This document shows positions 1 through 7,722 of a DNA stretch of 17,404 nucleotides, piece after piece. Numbering within the stretch: the stretch's first letter is position 1; each line of letters starts with the position of its first letter. A model generated the notes under the pieces. That model had not been told where the DNA came from. It saw only the letters and a program-made list of their open reading frames with translations, and did not search any database. The stretch spans positions 1 to 17,404 of the forward strand of contig CALGGN010000246.1 of NCBI GenBank assembly GCA_937915915.1. The letters run 5' to 3'. The translations under genes were made by a program, and so were the position numbers. The DNA is from an uncultured Selenomonas sp. (GTDB lineage Bacteria > Bacillota > Negativicutes > Selenomonadales > Selenomonadaceae).

Positions 1-92
1 TGACAGAAAAATCCTTCGACAATGACAAAAGCTCATTTAATCAGCGTTTCCCTAGAGATGTTTGTCATGTGGGAAGTTTGAGTCGAAAAATA

Positions 93-123
93 AAGGAAAC
101 GCCAGTTCATCTGGCGTTTCCTT
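93..123 (-). terminator. Rho-independent terminator of the zinc-ribbon gene
   Basis: A perfect 13-bp inverted repeat (93-105 with 111-123, core CGCCAG/CTGGCG) encloses a 5-nt loop. Read on the minus strand it is followed by TATTTTTC, a short U-run, and it begins 41 bases past the stop of the minus-strand gene at 165-665. The plus-strand side has no T-run, so it is oriented for that gene. Bases 1-92 hold nothing else I can support. Confidence 0.8.
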
Positions 124-164
124 AAAGTTCAGGGGCTTTCTGTTCGTCCGCGTTTGTCAGTCAT

Positions 165-665
165 TCAGTCATCATTGTAGTCATTGCTGTAGTCATTGCT
201 ATCGTAACTGCCATAGTCGCTGCTGCCGTAATCATCGTAATCGTCGCTGGCGTAATCGCTATAGCCATAATCGCTGTCATCGCTGCCGTAATCCCCGGCA
301 TCCCAGTCATCGTTATCCGTGGCGCCGTCCTCGTACTCGTCGGCACGCCCCGCATAGCTGCCGTAGTCTGAATCCTCATCGTCCACATGAACAGAGATAT
401 CGTGGTAATGTTCCATTGGTTCCGTATGTGCGGCGTTCGCTGCGGAAGCGGAAGATGAGCCTCCGAAGAGATGCACGAGGAAGGCTCCAACGGCTGTCCC
501 TGCGAAAAACCCCAAAATGCCGCTTGGCTTGCTTTTTCGCCGGACAGTGCCGCTGCTTTGGACGGACGTCCTGTTGGCAGCCGCTGTGCACGGTTTTCCA
601 CAGTTGCCGCAGAATCGTGGGCTGCCGTCAAGCCTTGCCCCGCAATTGGTACAGTACCTGGCCAT
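165..665 (-). CDS. Zinc-ribbon membrane protein with Asp/Tyr/Ser-rich tail
   Basis: A 166-residue protein of unknown function. Residues 5-22 form a zinc ribbon with two CxxC knuckles (C5/C8 and C19/C22) plus an extra C26. A basic stretch (RRKSK, about 42-46) precedes one glycine-rich hydrophobic segment, about 49-68, that should span the membrane once. The tail from about residue 94 to the end is almost entirely Asp, Tyr, Ser, Gly and Asn (repeated SDYG/DDY units) with no Lys, so it is strongly acidic and probably disordered. The ATG at 665 is preceded on its strand by AGGTGAAGGAAG, a plausible ribosome site. It is divergent from mnmA and has its own terminator. The zinc ribbon and membrane segment are seen directly. 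A role as a scaffold, metal-binding or envelope protein would be a guess. Confidence 0.8.
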   Translation of the reverse strand: MARYCTNCGARLDGSPRFCGNCGKPCTAAANRTSVQSSGTVRRKSKPSGILGFFAGTAVGAFLVHLFGGSSSASAANAAHTEPMEHYHDISVHVDDEDSDYGSYAGRADEYEDGATDNDDWDAGDYGSDDSDYGYSDYASDDYDDYGSSDYGSYDSNDYSNDYNDD

Positions 666-874
666 CTTCCTTCACCTGCCACAGTTTTCTTATGCGTTCC
701 ACTTCGACGGGAAGGGGTGGATTTCCTGCCGTGTCCCACGGGTGAGATGAAAAATGTGCAGCGTTTCCTTGAATGAAGCATAAGGAATTTTTATCAAAGT
801 CAGTCGTGTGGTATGAGATTCGAGGATTTGGGTGTATACTGGTGATGGAATCGGCAAGCAGGGGGAATGTGAGG

Positions 875-1924
875 ATGGAAAAGAAGACGGTTGCCGTCGC
901 GATGAGCGGGGGCGTGGACAGTTCCTTGACGGCGGCCTTGCTTTTGGAGCAGGGGTATGAGGTGATGGGACTGACGATGCGGCTCTCGGAGGAGAGCATG
1001 GGGGCGGAGAAGGATGCGCGAAGCGTTGCCGGGGCGCTGGGGATTCCGCATCATGTGGCGGATTTTCGGGAGCTGTTCCGGCAGAAAGTGGTGGATTATT
1101 TTATCGGGGAATATGCGAGGGGGCGCACGCCGAATCCCTGCGTGGCATGCAATCTCCATCTGAAGTTCGGGGCGCTCTTTGCGTATGCCCGCTCTCTGGG
1201 GGCAGACTGCCTGGCCACGGGGCACTATGCGCGCATTGTGCGGGATGCTTCGGGTCGGTATCGGCTCTGCAAGGGACTGGACGAGGGGAAGGACCAGTCC
1301 TATGTGCTCTACCACTTGCCGCAGGAAGTTCTTTCTCGGGTGCTGCTGCCCTTGGGAAGCTATTCCAAGGATGCTGTGCGGGCGATGGCGATGGAAAGGC
1401 GGCTGCCGGTGGCAAACAAGCCGGACAGCCAGGAGATTTGCTTTGTGCCAAAGGATGACTATCAGGCGTATCTGCGGAAACATGCGCCTGAGTGCCTTTG
1501 TGCGGGGGACATTGTGGACGACCGGGGGAATGTGCTCGGACGGCATGAGGGCGTCCCGCTCTATACGATCGGACAGCGGCGCGGGCTGGGAATCGCCGCG
1601 CCGGAACCGCTCTATGTCAAGGGCTTGGACGTTGCCTCCCATCGTGTGATCGTGGGCGGCGCCACGGAGGTATATTCCGGCGGGCTCCTTGCGGGGCAGC
1701 TGAAATGGATGCAGCAGGAGGAACCGAAGGCGCAGTTCCGGGCAATGGCAAAGATACGCTATGGGCGGCGGGTGGCGGCCTGCCGTGTCCTGCCTTTGGG
1801 AGATGGGCAGGCACGCGTCGAGTTCGATGAGCCGCAGCGTGCCGTGACACCGGGCCAGTCCGTTGTGTTCTACGAAGGGGACTATGTTTTAGGCGGCGGC
1901 ATCATTGAGGAAGAAATACCATAA
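875..1924 (+). CDS. mnmA: tRNA-specific 2-thiouridylase MnmA
   Basis: Cytoplasmic enzyme that adenylates and thiolates U34 of Lys, Glu and Gln tRNAs (the s2U34 step), taking sulfur from a persulfide relay. The 349-residue product is close to the usual family length. It has the PP-loop SGGVDSS at 11-17, NPCVACN at 87-93, whose C92 aligns with the first catalytic Cys of the family, GHYAR at 116-120, GKDQSYVL at 138-145, and the second catalytic Cys in QEICFV (C189). The HEGVPLYTIGQRRGLG block of the central domain follows. The frame is open upstream to 773, but the ATG at 875 begins the conserved MEKKTVAVAMSGG and follows AGGGGG (860-866); an ATG at 845 lacks a good ribosome site. A possible -10, TATACT, lies at 835-840 with no convincing -35. 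It appears to be transcribed alone. Confidence 0.95.
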   Translation: MEKKTVAVAMSGGVDSSLTAALLLEQGYEVMGLTMRLSEESMGAEKDARSVAGALGIPHHVADFRELFRQKVVDYFIGEYARGRTPNPCVACNLHLKFGALFAYARSLGADCLATGHYARIVRDASGRYRLCKGLDEGKDQSYVLYHLPQEVLSRVLLPLGSYSKDAVRAMAMERRLPVANKPDSQEICFVPKDDYQAYLRKHAPECLCAGDIVDDRGNVLGRHEGVPLYTIGQRRGLGIAAPEPLYVKGLDVASHRVIVGGATEVYSGGLLAGQLKWMQQEEPKAQFRAMAKIRYGRRVAACRVLPLGDGQARVEFDEPQRAVTPGQSVVFYEGDYVLGGGIIEEEIP

Positions 1925-2027
1925 TATTGCTCAAAAAGAAGGATTCTGGACTTTTTAGCAGAATAAATTAGTGTACTCAGCAATCATTTTTATCATAAAT
2001 TGTTGCAGAATCAGAGGAGATGAGCAT
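1925..2027 (+). promoter_or_regulatory. AT-rich intergenic region with weak hairpin
   Basis: This 103-base gap separates mnmA from the ABC operon. GCT-C-AAAAAG (1929-1938) can pair with CTTTTTAGC (1951-1959), giving a 9-bp stem with one bulged C and a 12-nt loop. No T-run follows, so it is not a standard terminator. AGAATAAAT (1960-1968) is also found in the promoter region upstream of tsaE (6010-6018). TATCAT at 1991-1996 could be a -10 for the downstream operon, with TTAGTG 17 bases upstream as a poor -35. The ribosome site AGAGGAG (2013-2019) for the next gene is clear; the promoter is not. Confidence 0.35.
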
Positions 2028-3077
2028 ATGAGCAGGCAGATGAAACTGCGGTTGTTTTTCCTCGCAGTGGTGGCGGTTCTGATCGTGACAGGAGGGGTGT
2101 ACTGGTACCTGAGAGTCTATACCAAGACACCGGAATATGCCATGCAGCAGATCGAGCAGTCCGTGGAACAGCACGACAAAGCGAAATTCCAGCGCTATGT
2201 GGATGTGGAACGGCTGCTGGATCGCTCCTATGATGGCTTTGTGGAAGGGCTTTTGATGACAGATACGATGATGACGCCGGAAGCAAAATCCGCCATCAGC
2301 AGTTTCACGCATATGATGAAGGCTCCGCTTTTGACGAGTTTCCGCACTGCGATCGAGCAATATGTGGAGAGCGGAACATGGGAGGCGGCTGAATCGCAGG
2401 AAGCGGGGAATGAAGCGCTGGACGCTTCGGATGTGCTGAAGCGTTCGGGCCTGCAGCAAGCTGTCTTCCGCTCCGTGGACGGGATTTCGCAAGACAAGGA
2501 CGGGGATCGGGCGATTGCCAGCGTGCGCGTCTATCAGGAAGAGGCGCAGCGGGAATTCGTGCTGGAGGTCGTGCTGGAAAAGGCTGAGAACGGCGACTGG
2601 CGCATCACGGAGATCCAGAATTTCGACGCTTTTATCCAGATGGTCAGTCAAGCGAGGCATGAGGAGCTGAAAAAGTATATGCGGGAGACCGCGTCCATCA
2701 TGGATAAACATGACCGTACGATCCATGATGCGGAGCTGACCTATCGGAGCATCCTGGCTTCCGGGAGCTTGGGGAACCAGGCCACGCGGGATGAAATCCA
2801 GGCGCTGATGCGGGACGTGGTCCAAAAGGACTGGGAGACAAGAAAAGAGGCACTTTCTGAGCTGGTGGTTCCGGCGGCGGCCCAAACCCTGCATCATCTG
2901 AGGCTCAAGATTTGCGATTTGCATATTGAGTATGCCCAAAGTTATGCGCAGTGGATGTCGGACAAGAAGGCCGCGACCATACGCGAGGCAGATGTAAAGC
3001 TGAAACAGGCGAAGACACTGGAGAAAGAAGCATCGATCCTCGTCACGCGCATGACGCTTGCCACAACGGATTCTTGA
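2028..3077 (+). CDS. Membrane-anchored protein, DUF2939-like
   Basis: A 349-residue protein with one N-terminal hydrophobic segment (about 7-27, after Met-Ser-Arg-Gln-Met-Lys) and no lipobox Cys, so probably a membrane-anchored protein with the bulk outside the cytoplasm. Residues about 35-75 (TPEYAMQQIEQ, KFQRYVDVERLL) resemble the start of DUF2939 proteins, in which a short helix pair is followed by a VD motif. The middle is a mixed alpha/beta region. The last about 40 residues (KKAATIREADVKLKQAKTLEKEA) look like an amphipathic helix. The ATG at 2028 is chosen because AGAGGAG lies 8 bases upstream. It is first in a five-gene run, with 13 bases to the DUF3783 gene, which suggests co-transcription with the transporter. 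Function is unknown and the family call is from memory. Confidence 0.7.
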   Translation: MSRQMKLRLFFLAVVAVLIVTGGVYWYLRVYTKTPEYAMQQIEQSVEQHDKAKFQRYVDVERLLDRSYDGFVEGLLMTDTMMTPEAKSAISSFTHMMKAPLLTSFRTAIEQYVESGTWEAAESQEAGNEALDASDVLKRSGLQQAVFRSVDGISQDKDGDRAIASVRVYQEEAQREFVLEVVLEKAENGDWRITEIQNFDAFIQMVSQARHEELKKYMRETASIMDKHDRTIHDAELTYRSILASGSLGNQATRDEIQALMRDVVQKDWETRKEALSELVVPAAAQTLHHLRLKICDLHIEYAQSYAQWMSDKKAATIREADVKLKQAKTLEKEASILVTRMTLATTDS

Positions 3078-3090
3078 GGGGATTGCCTGC

Positions 3091-3489
3091 ATGAAACGGG
3101 AAGAATTGGTTTTGCTGTATCAGTTCCATGATGCGGAGCGTCTGGAACGGCTCCGCGCCGTGCTGAAAGCACTGCATATCCGCGTGCGCGTGCTGAAGGA
3201 TGAGGATCATGCGGAGAAAATCGGTTTCCTGTTGGGACTCAAGGGGTTCCATCCTGCCAAGGAACGAGAGGAATTCACTTTTCCCCATGAGGTCATGGTG
3301 CTGCAGAACATTCGGCATAAGCGTCTGGATGCGGTACTGGAAGCCATCAGGGAGGCGGGCATCCCGAAGATACAGTATAAAGCGGTGGTGACGCCCTTCA
3401 ATACGCTTTGGACGCTGCAGCGTCTCTGTGAGACCATGCAGAAGGAACATGGAGCGATGATGGACGGCGCGGCGGAAGGAAACGCATGA
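3091..3489 (+). CDS. DUF3783 domain protein
   Basis: A 132-residue soluble protein with no signal peptide or membrane segment. Residues about 60-122 (FPHEVMVLQNI, RLDAVLEAIREAGIPKIQYK, VVTPFNTLWTLQRLCETM) match my memory of the DUF3783 family, a small uncharacterised family of Firmicutes. The N-terminal half (LVLLYQFHDAERLERL) looks like a beta-strand/helix unit of the same fold. The ATG at 3091 follows GAGGGG (3076-3081); the frame also runs upstream but lacks a good start. Its stop overlaps the ATG of the lipoprotein gene by four bases (ATGA), so the two are translationally coupled. No biochemical role is known to me. The context ties it to the importer downstream, perhaps as a regulator or accessory factor, which is inference only. 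Confidence 0.75.
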   Translation: MKREELVLLYQFHDAERLERLRAVLKALHIRVRVLKDEDHAEKIGFLLGLKGFHPAKEREEFTFPHEVMVLQNIRHKRLDAVLEAIREAGIPKIQYKAVVTPFNTLWTLQRLCETMQKEHGAMMDGAAEGNA

Positions 3490-4469
3490 AAATGCGTCGT
3501 ACGAAGAAAGAATTGGGAGTGTTGAGTTTGAAGCGTTTTTTCGGTATTTTGTGCATGATGGTGACAGCCTTCGTTCTGGTTGGCTGCGGAGGACAGCAGG
3601 CTGAAAAGCAGGAAATGCAGAAGCTTGTGATCGGGCTGATGCCGGATACGGATTCCGTACCGTTTGTGATTGCACAGGAAAAGGGATTTTTCAAGGAAGA
3701 GGGCGTCGAGGTCGAACTGCAGCAGTACAAGAGTGCGATGGACAGGGATTCTGCAATGCAGAGCGGGAACCTGGACGGCGCGGTATCCGATATGCTGGCG
3801 GTTGCGTTTGCGAAAGCGGGCGGCTTTGATGTGAAGGTGACCTCCTTCACGGACGGGAGCTATCGTCTGGTGGCCGGAAAGGATGAGAACGTCGCCTCGC
3901 CAAAGGATCTGGCGGGCAAGGAGGTGGCTGTTTCCAAGAATACCATCATCGAGTATGTGACGGACCAAATCCTGCAGCGGGAGGGTATGCCGGAGGACAG
4001 CATCGCCAAAGTGGCGGTCCCCCAGATCCCGACGCGGCTGGAAATGCTGCAGAACGGGCAGCTTGCGGCGGCGACCATGCCGGAGCCGATGGCGAGCGTT
4101 GCCATCGGGAACGGATGCAAATACGTGACAGGTTCCGATGAGCTTGGCATCAATCCCGGTGTCATCATGTTCACGGAAAAAGCCGTGAAGGACAAGGCGC
4201 AGGAAATCCGCGCCATGTACCGCGCCTATCGGAAGGCCGTCAAGTACCTGGCGGATACGGATCGCTCCGAATACATCGATCTGGTGATGGAAAAGAGCGG
4301 CTTTCCGCCAAAAGCCAAGGATGTGCTGGAACTGCCCAAGTACCGGGAGCCGGGACTTCCCAAGGAAAGCGATGTGCTGGACTGCATCAAATGGCTGAAC
4401 GAAAAAAAATTAGTAAAGGAAAGTTATGGCTATCAGGATATTGTTGCGGATATTCTGAAGCAAAACTGA
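3486..4469 (+). CDS. ABC transporter substrate-binding lipoprotein, NitT/TauT (NMT1/SsuA) family
   Basis: Solute-binding lipoprotein of 327 residues. The signal peptide has a basic N-region, a hydrophobic core about 17-32 and lipobox LVGC with lipidated C34. The mature part starts with VIGLMPDTDSVPFVIAQEKG, typical of the SsuA/TauA/ThiY/NMT1 class, in which residues after the first strand recruit a sulfonate, pyrimidine, nitrate or similar ligand. Other family signs are KGFFKEEGVEVEL, DGAVSDMLA, DLAGKEVAVS and LEMLQNGQLAAATMPEP. Start at 3486 is supported by GGAAGGAAA just upstream and an ATGA overlap with the DUF3783 gene; a second in-frame ATG lies at 3492. ATPase and permease genes follow directly. 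The ligand cannot be read from the sequence: no riboswitch or catabolic gene is nearby. Confidence 0.88.
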   Translation: MKMRRTKKELGVLSLKRFFGILCMMVTAFVLVGCGGQQAEKQEMQKLVIGLMPDTDSVPFVIAQEKGFFKEEGVEVELQQYKSAMDRDSAMQSGNLDGAVSDMLAVAFAKAGGFDVKVTSFTDGSYRLVAGKDENVASPKDLAGKEVAVSKNTIIEYVTDQILQREGMPEDSIAKVAVPQIPTRLEMLQNGQLAAATMPEPMASVAIGNGCKYVTGSDELGINPGVIMFTEKAVKDKAQEIRAMYRAYRKAVKYLADTDRSEYIDLVMEKSGFPPKAKDVLELPKYREPGLPKESDVLDCIKWLNEKKLVKESYGYQDIVADILKQN

Positions 4470-4475
4470 CGTATC

Positions 4476-5231
4476 ATGATTGAAATACGAAATCTTTCGG
4501 TTCGCTATGGAGCGAACCAGAATGACCGAGAAGCGATATCGAATGTCCACTTGACCGTCCCGGATGGGACGGTCTGTGCTGTCATAGGGCCGTCCGGCTG
4601 CGGGAAATCGACACTGCTCAAGGCGGTGGCGGGGATCCTGACGCCCAATGAAGGCGAAATACTGATGGATGGAAAGCCCTTGTCGCCCAAGGTGCAGAGC
4701 ATTGGCTTCATGCCCCAGAGCTATGGGCTGATGCCCTGGCGCACGGCAATGGAGAATATTCGTCTGGGCATCCGCATCAAAGGGGGACGGTCGAAAGATT
4801 CCGAGGAAGAAATCCTGTCACTGATGGAGAGGCTGGGCATTGCCGAGCTTCGGGACCGTTATCCGAGGGAACTCAGCGGAGGGCAGCAGCAGCGCGTGGC
4901 TCTGGCACGGGTGTTTTTGCTGCGCCCGGATGTCCTGCTGATGGATGAGCCCTTTTCCGCATTGGATGCGATCACCCGCGAGGATATGCAGGAGGTCTTC
5001 CTGGCGCTCTGGCACAGTCTGAAGGTCACGACGCTGTTGGTCACGCACTATGTGGAGGAAGCCCTTTATCTGGGGGAACGCATCGTGCTCATGCAGGCAT
5101 CTCCGGGCAGGATTGCGGAAGTGATGGAAAATCCGCTGGCAGGCTCGGAGGGCTTGCGCGCCAATCCCGCGTTCTTTGAAAAAGGGAGGCAGCTTCGGGA
5201 AAAAATCAAGCAGATGGGGGGATATCGATGA
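4476..5231 (+). CDS. ABC transporter ATPase, NitT/TauT family
   Basis: Cytoplasmic nucleotide-binding subunit of 251 residues that powers the importer. It shows Walker A GPSGCGKST (about 38-46), a Q-loop in FMPQSYGLMPW, signature LSGGQQQRVALAR, Walker B VLLMDEP, D-loop SALD and the H-loop His in LVTHYVEEAL, where Tyr replaces the more common Asp after the His. This is the SsuB/TauB/ThiZ-type ATPase layout. It starts 6 bases after the lipoprotein stop; there is no strong Shine-Dalgarno before 4476, so translation may depend on the upstream gene. Its last codons overlap the permease start (ATGA at 5228). Confidence 0.92.
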   Translation: MIEIRNLSVRYGANQNDREAISNVHLTVPDGTVCAVIGPSGCGKSTLLKAVAGILTPNEGEILMDGKPLSPKVQSIGFMPQSYGLMPWRTAMENIRLGIRIKGGRSKDSEEEILSLMERLGIAELRDRYPRELSGGQQQRVALARVFLLRPDVLLMDEPFSALDAITREDMQEVFLALWHSLKVTTLLVTHYVEEALYLGERIVLMQASPGRIAEVMENPLAGSEGLRANPAFFEKGRQLREKIKQMGGYR

Positions 5232-5977
5232 GAAAGATGGTATTCCTGTCCTATCTGATCGGGGCATGCGCCTTGCTGGCACTGTGGTATCTTATCGCGC
5301 AGGCGGCAGAACTGCCGATCCTTCCATCCCCGGAGCGGGTGGCGGAACGGTTGGCAGGAATCTTTCTGAGCGACATCGCGGTGCACGGGGCGTACAGTCT
5401 CTGGCGCATCACGGCAGGACTCTGCCTTGCAATTTTGATCGGTTTCCCGCTGGGCATGATCATGGGGTATTTTCCAAGGGCAGACCGCTATTTGGCGCCG
5501 ATCGTGTATCTGACCTATCCGATTCCAAAGATTGCGCTGCTGCCGATTCTTATGCTGCTGGCAGGTTTGGGGGAACTGTCGAAGATCCTGATGATTTTCC
5601 TCATCATCGTGTTTCAGGTGGTGGTAGCGGTGCGGGACGGCATCCACGCCATCCCGAAGGAGATCTATGAGCCGCTGGTGTCTCTGGGAGCCTCCTTCGG
5701 GAAGATTTTCCGCGAAATCCTGTGGCCCGCCTCCTTGCCGAAGTTCCTGACCGCAGTGCGCGTCGCCATGGCCACGGCGATCTCCGTGCTGTTCTTTACG
5801 GAGACCTTCGGGACGCAGTATGGGATCGGATATTTCATCATGGATGCATGGCTCCGGGTGAATTATCTGGACATGTATGCGGGCATCATCGTGCTGAGCG
5901 GCATCGGGCTGCTGCTGTTCGGACTGCTGGACTTTGTTGAATATCAGACGTGCAGGTGGGTGGCGCCCAGGGAATAG
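5228..5977 (+). CDS. ABC transporter permease, NitT/TauT (SsuC-like) family
   Basis: Inner-membrane channel subunit of 249 residues with about six hydrophobic segments (near 7-24, 57-80, 88-112, 115-135, 172-195 and 215-240). The cytoplasmic EAA loop that docks the ATPase is seen as EIYEPLVSLGASFGKIFREILWP, followed by the usual LPKFLTAVRVAMATAI helix, as in SsuC/TauC/ThiX permeases. The ATG at 5228 is preceded by GGGGGG (5215-5221) and overlaps the ATPase stop by four bases, so the importer subunits should be made in step. It is the last gene of the run that begins at 2028. No clear intrinsic terminator follows before the next promoter. Confidence 0.9.
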   Translation: MRKMVFLSYLIGACALLALWYLIAQAAELPILPSPERVAERLAGIFLSDIAVHGAYSLWRITAGLCLAILIGFPLGMIMGYFPRADRYLAPIVYLTYPIPKIALLPILMLLAGLGELSKILMIFLIIVFQVVVAVRDGIHAIPKEIYEPLVSLGASFGKIFREILWPASLPKFLTAVRVAMATAISVLFFTETFGTQYGIGYFIMDAWLRVNYLDMYAGIIVLSGIGLLLFGLLDFVEYQTCRWVAPRE

Positions 5978-5985
5978 AGAGCGGC

Positions 5986-6014
5986 TTGCACTTGCCAAGA
6001 TTTCATAGTAGAAT
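5986..6014 (+). promoter_or_regulatory. Sigma-A-type promoter of the tsaE operon
   Basis: TTGCAC (5986-5991) and TAGAAT (6009-6014) are separated by exactly 17 bases, a good housekeeping-type promoter. It lies just past the permease stop and about 65 bases before the tsaE start. The -10 overlaps AGAATAAAT (6010-6018), also found upstream of the ABC operon (1960-1968). Confidence 0.6.
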
Positions 6015-6080
6015 AAATAGCTGAGCAGCAAGTGATGACTGAAGTGTTTTTGAGGGATTCTTTGGAGGGATACCGCATAC

Positions 6081-6563
6081 ATGTTTAGTGAAATTACGCA
6101 GTCTCCTTATGAGACGGTTCAGTTGGCTGAAAAGGTAGGGAAACGAGTGCGCGAGGGCACGGTGCTCTGTCTGGAGGGGGAGCTTGGCACGGGAAAGACC
6201 CTTTTTGTGCAGAGCCTTGCACGCACCTTGGGCGTCGAGGGCGAGGTGACAAGCCCTACCTTCAATCTCATGAATATCTATGAAGGCTTCTGCCCCATCT
6301 ATCATTTCGACCTCTATCGGCTCACGAAGGAAGAAGAGCTGGAGGATATCGGGTTTTATGAATACATGGAAGCGATGGAGGGCATCGTCGTGGTGGAGTG
6401 GTCGGACAAGTTCCCGGATTCCCTGCCGGAAAGCTATGTGCGCGTCCAGTTCGAGCGTCTGCAGGCGGGAAAGGAGTTCCGCCGCATCACGTTTTCGGGC
6501 GTAGGCGAAGAGCAGGAAGAATTTTTGAAGGAGCTGGAAGATTTTGTCCATACTGGCAATTGA
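6081..6563 (+). CDS. tsaE: tRNA t6A biosynthesis ATPase TsaE
   Basis: Small P-loop ATPase that works with the TsaB-TsaD pair to make N6-threonylcarbamoyladenosine at position 37 of ANN-decoding tRNAs. The 160-residue product has Walker A GELGTGKT at 33-40, the family SPTFN at 58-62, HFDLYR at 75-80 and the Walker-B-like VEWSDK at 105-110. The ATG at 6081 follows GGAGGGA (6064-6070). Its last 20 bases overlap the tsaB frame. Partners TsaB and TsaD are in the same operon; the fourth enzyme, TsaC/Sua5, is not in this window. Confidence 0.95.
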   Translation: MFSEITQSPYETVQLAEKVGKRVREGTVLCLEGELGTGKTLFVQSLARTLGVEGEVTSPTFNLMNIYEGFCPIYHFDLYRLTKEEELEDIGFYEYMEAMEGIVVVEWSDKFPDSLPESYVRVQFERLQAGKEFRRITFSGVGEEQEEFLKELEDFVHTGN

Positions 6564-7251
6564 TACATCCACACAGGTCTCAAGCGTGGCTGTGGTATCT
6601 GACGGGAAACTTGCGGCAGAGCTTACGATGCAGGCAAAGCTCACCCATTCGGAGACCTTGCTTCCTCATATCGAGGAGGTGCTTGGCATGGCGAACCAGA
6701 AAAAGGAAGAGCTGGAAGGCATCGCGGTGAGCCTCGGGCCCGGCTCCTTCACAGGGCTTCGCATTGGGCTTGCTACGGCAAAGGCGATGGCCTATGCGCT
6801 GCAGCTTCCCATCGTCGGCGTGCCGACGCTTCGGGCGCTGGCATGGCACTTTCCCGTGGAAGGCTTCCAACTGCTGCCGATGATTGATGCGCAGAAGGGA
6901 AATGTATATGTGGAGCGCTATATGTGGGAGCACGGGAAGCTGCTGAAAAAGACTGAGGTCCAGGTGCTGCCTGTGGAGGAAGTGATCCGAAGGACGGAGG
7001 AACTTCCGGGGACGGTCGTGCTGATGGGAGATGTGATCTCGAAGCGCATCGAGGGGAAGCAGACGCTTCCGATGCATGTGATGCTGGCGCCGCTGCATCT
7101 TCGCATGCCGCGTGCGGCAAATGTCGCCCTTTGCGGACTGGAGCTGCTGAAGGAAGGAAAGACGGGGAACGTGATGGACATGGAGCCCGTTTATATCCGG
7201 CGTTCCGAGGCGGAGGTGCTCTGGGAAAAGCGGCACGGGAAAGCCATATGA
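6544..7251 (+). CDS. tsaB: t6A complex subunit TsaB (YeaZ)
   Basis: Inactive ASKHA-fold partner that dimerises with TsaD and is needed for t6A37 synthesis. The 235-residue protein starts MSILAIDTST and carries the signature LGPGSFTGLRIGLATAK at 64-80. The start is a TTG at 6544, inside tsaE: it is the only start that gives the conserved N-terminus, and AAGGAG (6528-6533) lies 10 bases upstream. The 20-base overlap with tsaE and the four-base ATGA overlap with rimI imply translational coupling across the operon. The C-terminal half is the variable region of the family, as expected. Confidence 0.93.
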   Translation: MSILAIDTSTQVSSVAVVSDGKLAAELTMQAKLTHSETLLPHIEEVLGMANQKKEELEGIAVSLGPGSFTGLRIGLATAKAMAYALQLPIVGVPTLRALAWHFPVEGFQLLPMIDAQKGNVYVERYMWEHGKLLKKTEVQVLPVEEVIRRTEELPGTVVLMGDVISKRIEGKQTLPMHVMLAPLHLRMPRAANVALCGLELLKEGKTGNVMDMEPVYIRRSEAEVLWEKRHGKAI

Positions 7252-7706
7252 GCGGGGAGCAGGCAGCGTTGTGCTTTCGTGAAATGGTGCCGGAGGATGC
7301 GGAGGCCGTGGAACAGGTGGAAAAGGCATGCTTTTCCATTCCGTGGTCCAGGGAATCCTTCTGGAAGGAAGCAGCCAATGAACAGACCTTTTACTTGCTG
7401 GCCCTGCAGGACGGCCGCGTCATCGGCTATGCAGGCACATGGCTTGTGGCGGGCGAGGCTCAGGTCACGAATGTGGCGGTCCATCCGGAGCATCGCGGGA
7501 AGGGCGTCGCGACGAAGCTCATGGAACGGCTGATTTGCGAAGTCAAGCAGCGCGGCGCGACAGCCATGACATTGGAGGTGCGCCCCTCCAACAAGCCCGC
7601 GCTTGCGCTCTATGAGAAGTTCGGGCTGAAGAGCGTAGGTCGGAGGAAGGGCTATTATCAGGACAATGGCGAAGATGCCATCATCATGTGGAATACGAAG
7701 TTATGA
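7248..7706 (+). CDS. rimI: Ribosomal-protein-alanine N-acetyltransferase RimI (GNAT)
   Basis: GNAT-fold acetyltransferase of 152 residues. RimI acetylates the N-terminal Ala of ribosomal protein S18, and in Firmicutes it typically sits between tsaB and tsaD, as here. Motif A is VAVHPEHRGKGVATKLM (acetyl-CoA pyrophosphate loop HRGKGVA). Motif B includes LEVRPSNKPALALYEKFG, and the C-terminus has the usual GRRKGYYQDNGEDAIIM. The start at 7248 uses an ATGA overlap with the tsaB stop; a longer open frame upstream lacks family similarity. Substrate in this organism is inferred from family and context only. Confidence 0.9.
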   Translation: MSGEQAALCFREMVPEDAEAVEQVEKACFSIPWSRESFWKEAANEQTFYLLALQDGRVIGYAGTWLVAGEAQVTNVAVHPEHRGKGVATKLMERLICEVKQRGATAMTLEVRPSNKPALALYEKFGLKSVGRRKGYYQDNGEDAIIMWNTKL

Positions 7707-7722
7707 AGAAGTAGGTGTTAGC

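Noticed and set aside
22..68. ATGACAAA/TTTGTCAT inverted 8-mers at the window start
   Set aside because: Thirty-one bases apart, AT-rich and short; likely chance.
62..745. 227-codon plus-strand frame opposite the zinc-ribbon gene
   Set aside because: His/Arg/Cys-rich translation is the antisense of the Asp/Tyr/Ser repeat tail; the minus frame has a real zinc ribbon, membrane helix and terminator.
628..999. Minus-strand frame between the zinc-ribbon gene and mnmA
   Set aside because: It overlaps both real genes and has no recognisable domain; a plausible-looking C-terminus is not enough.
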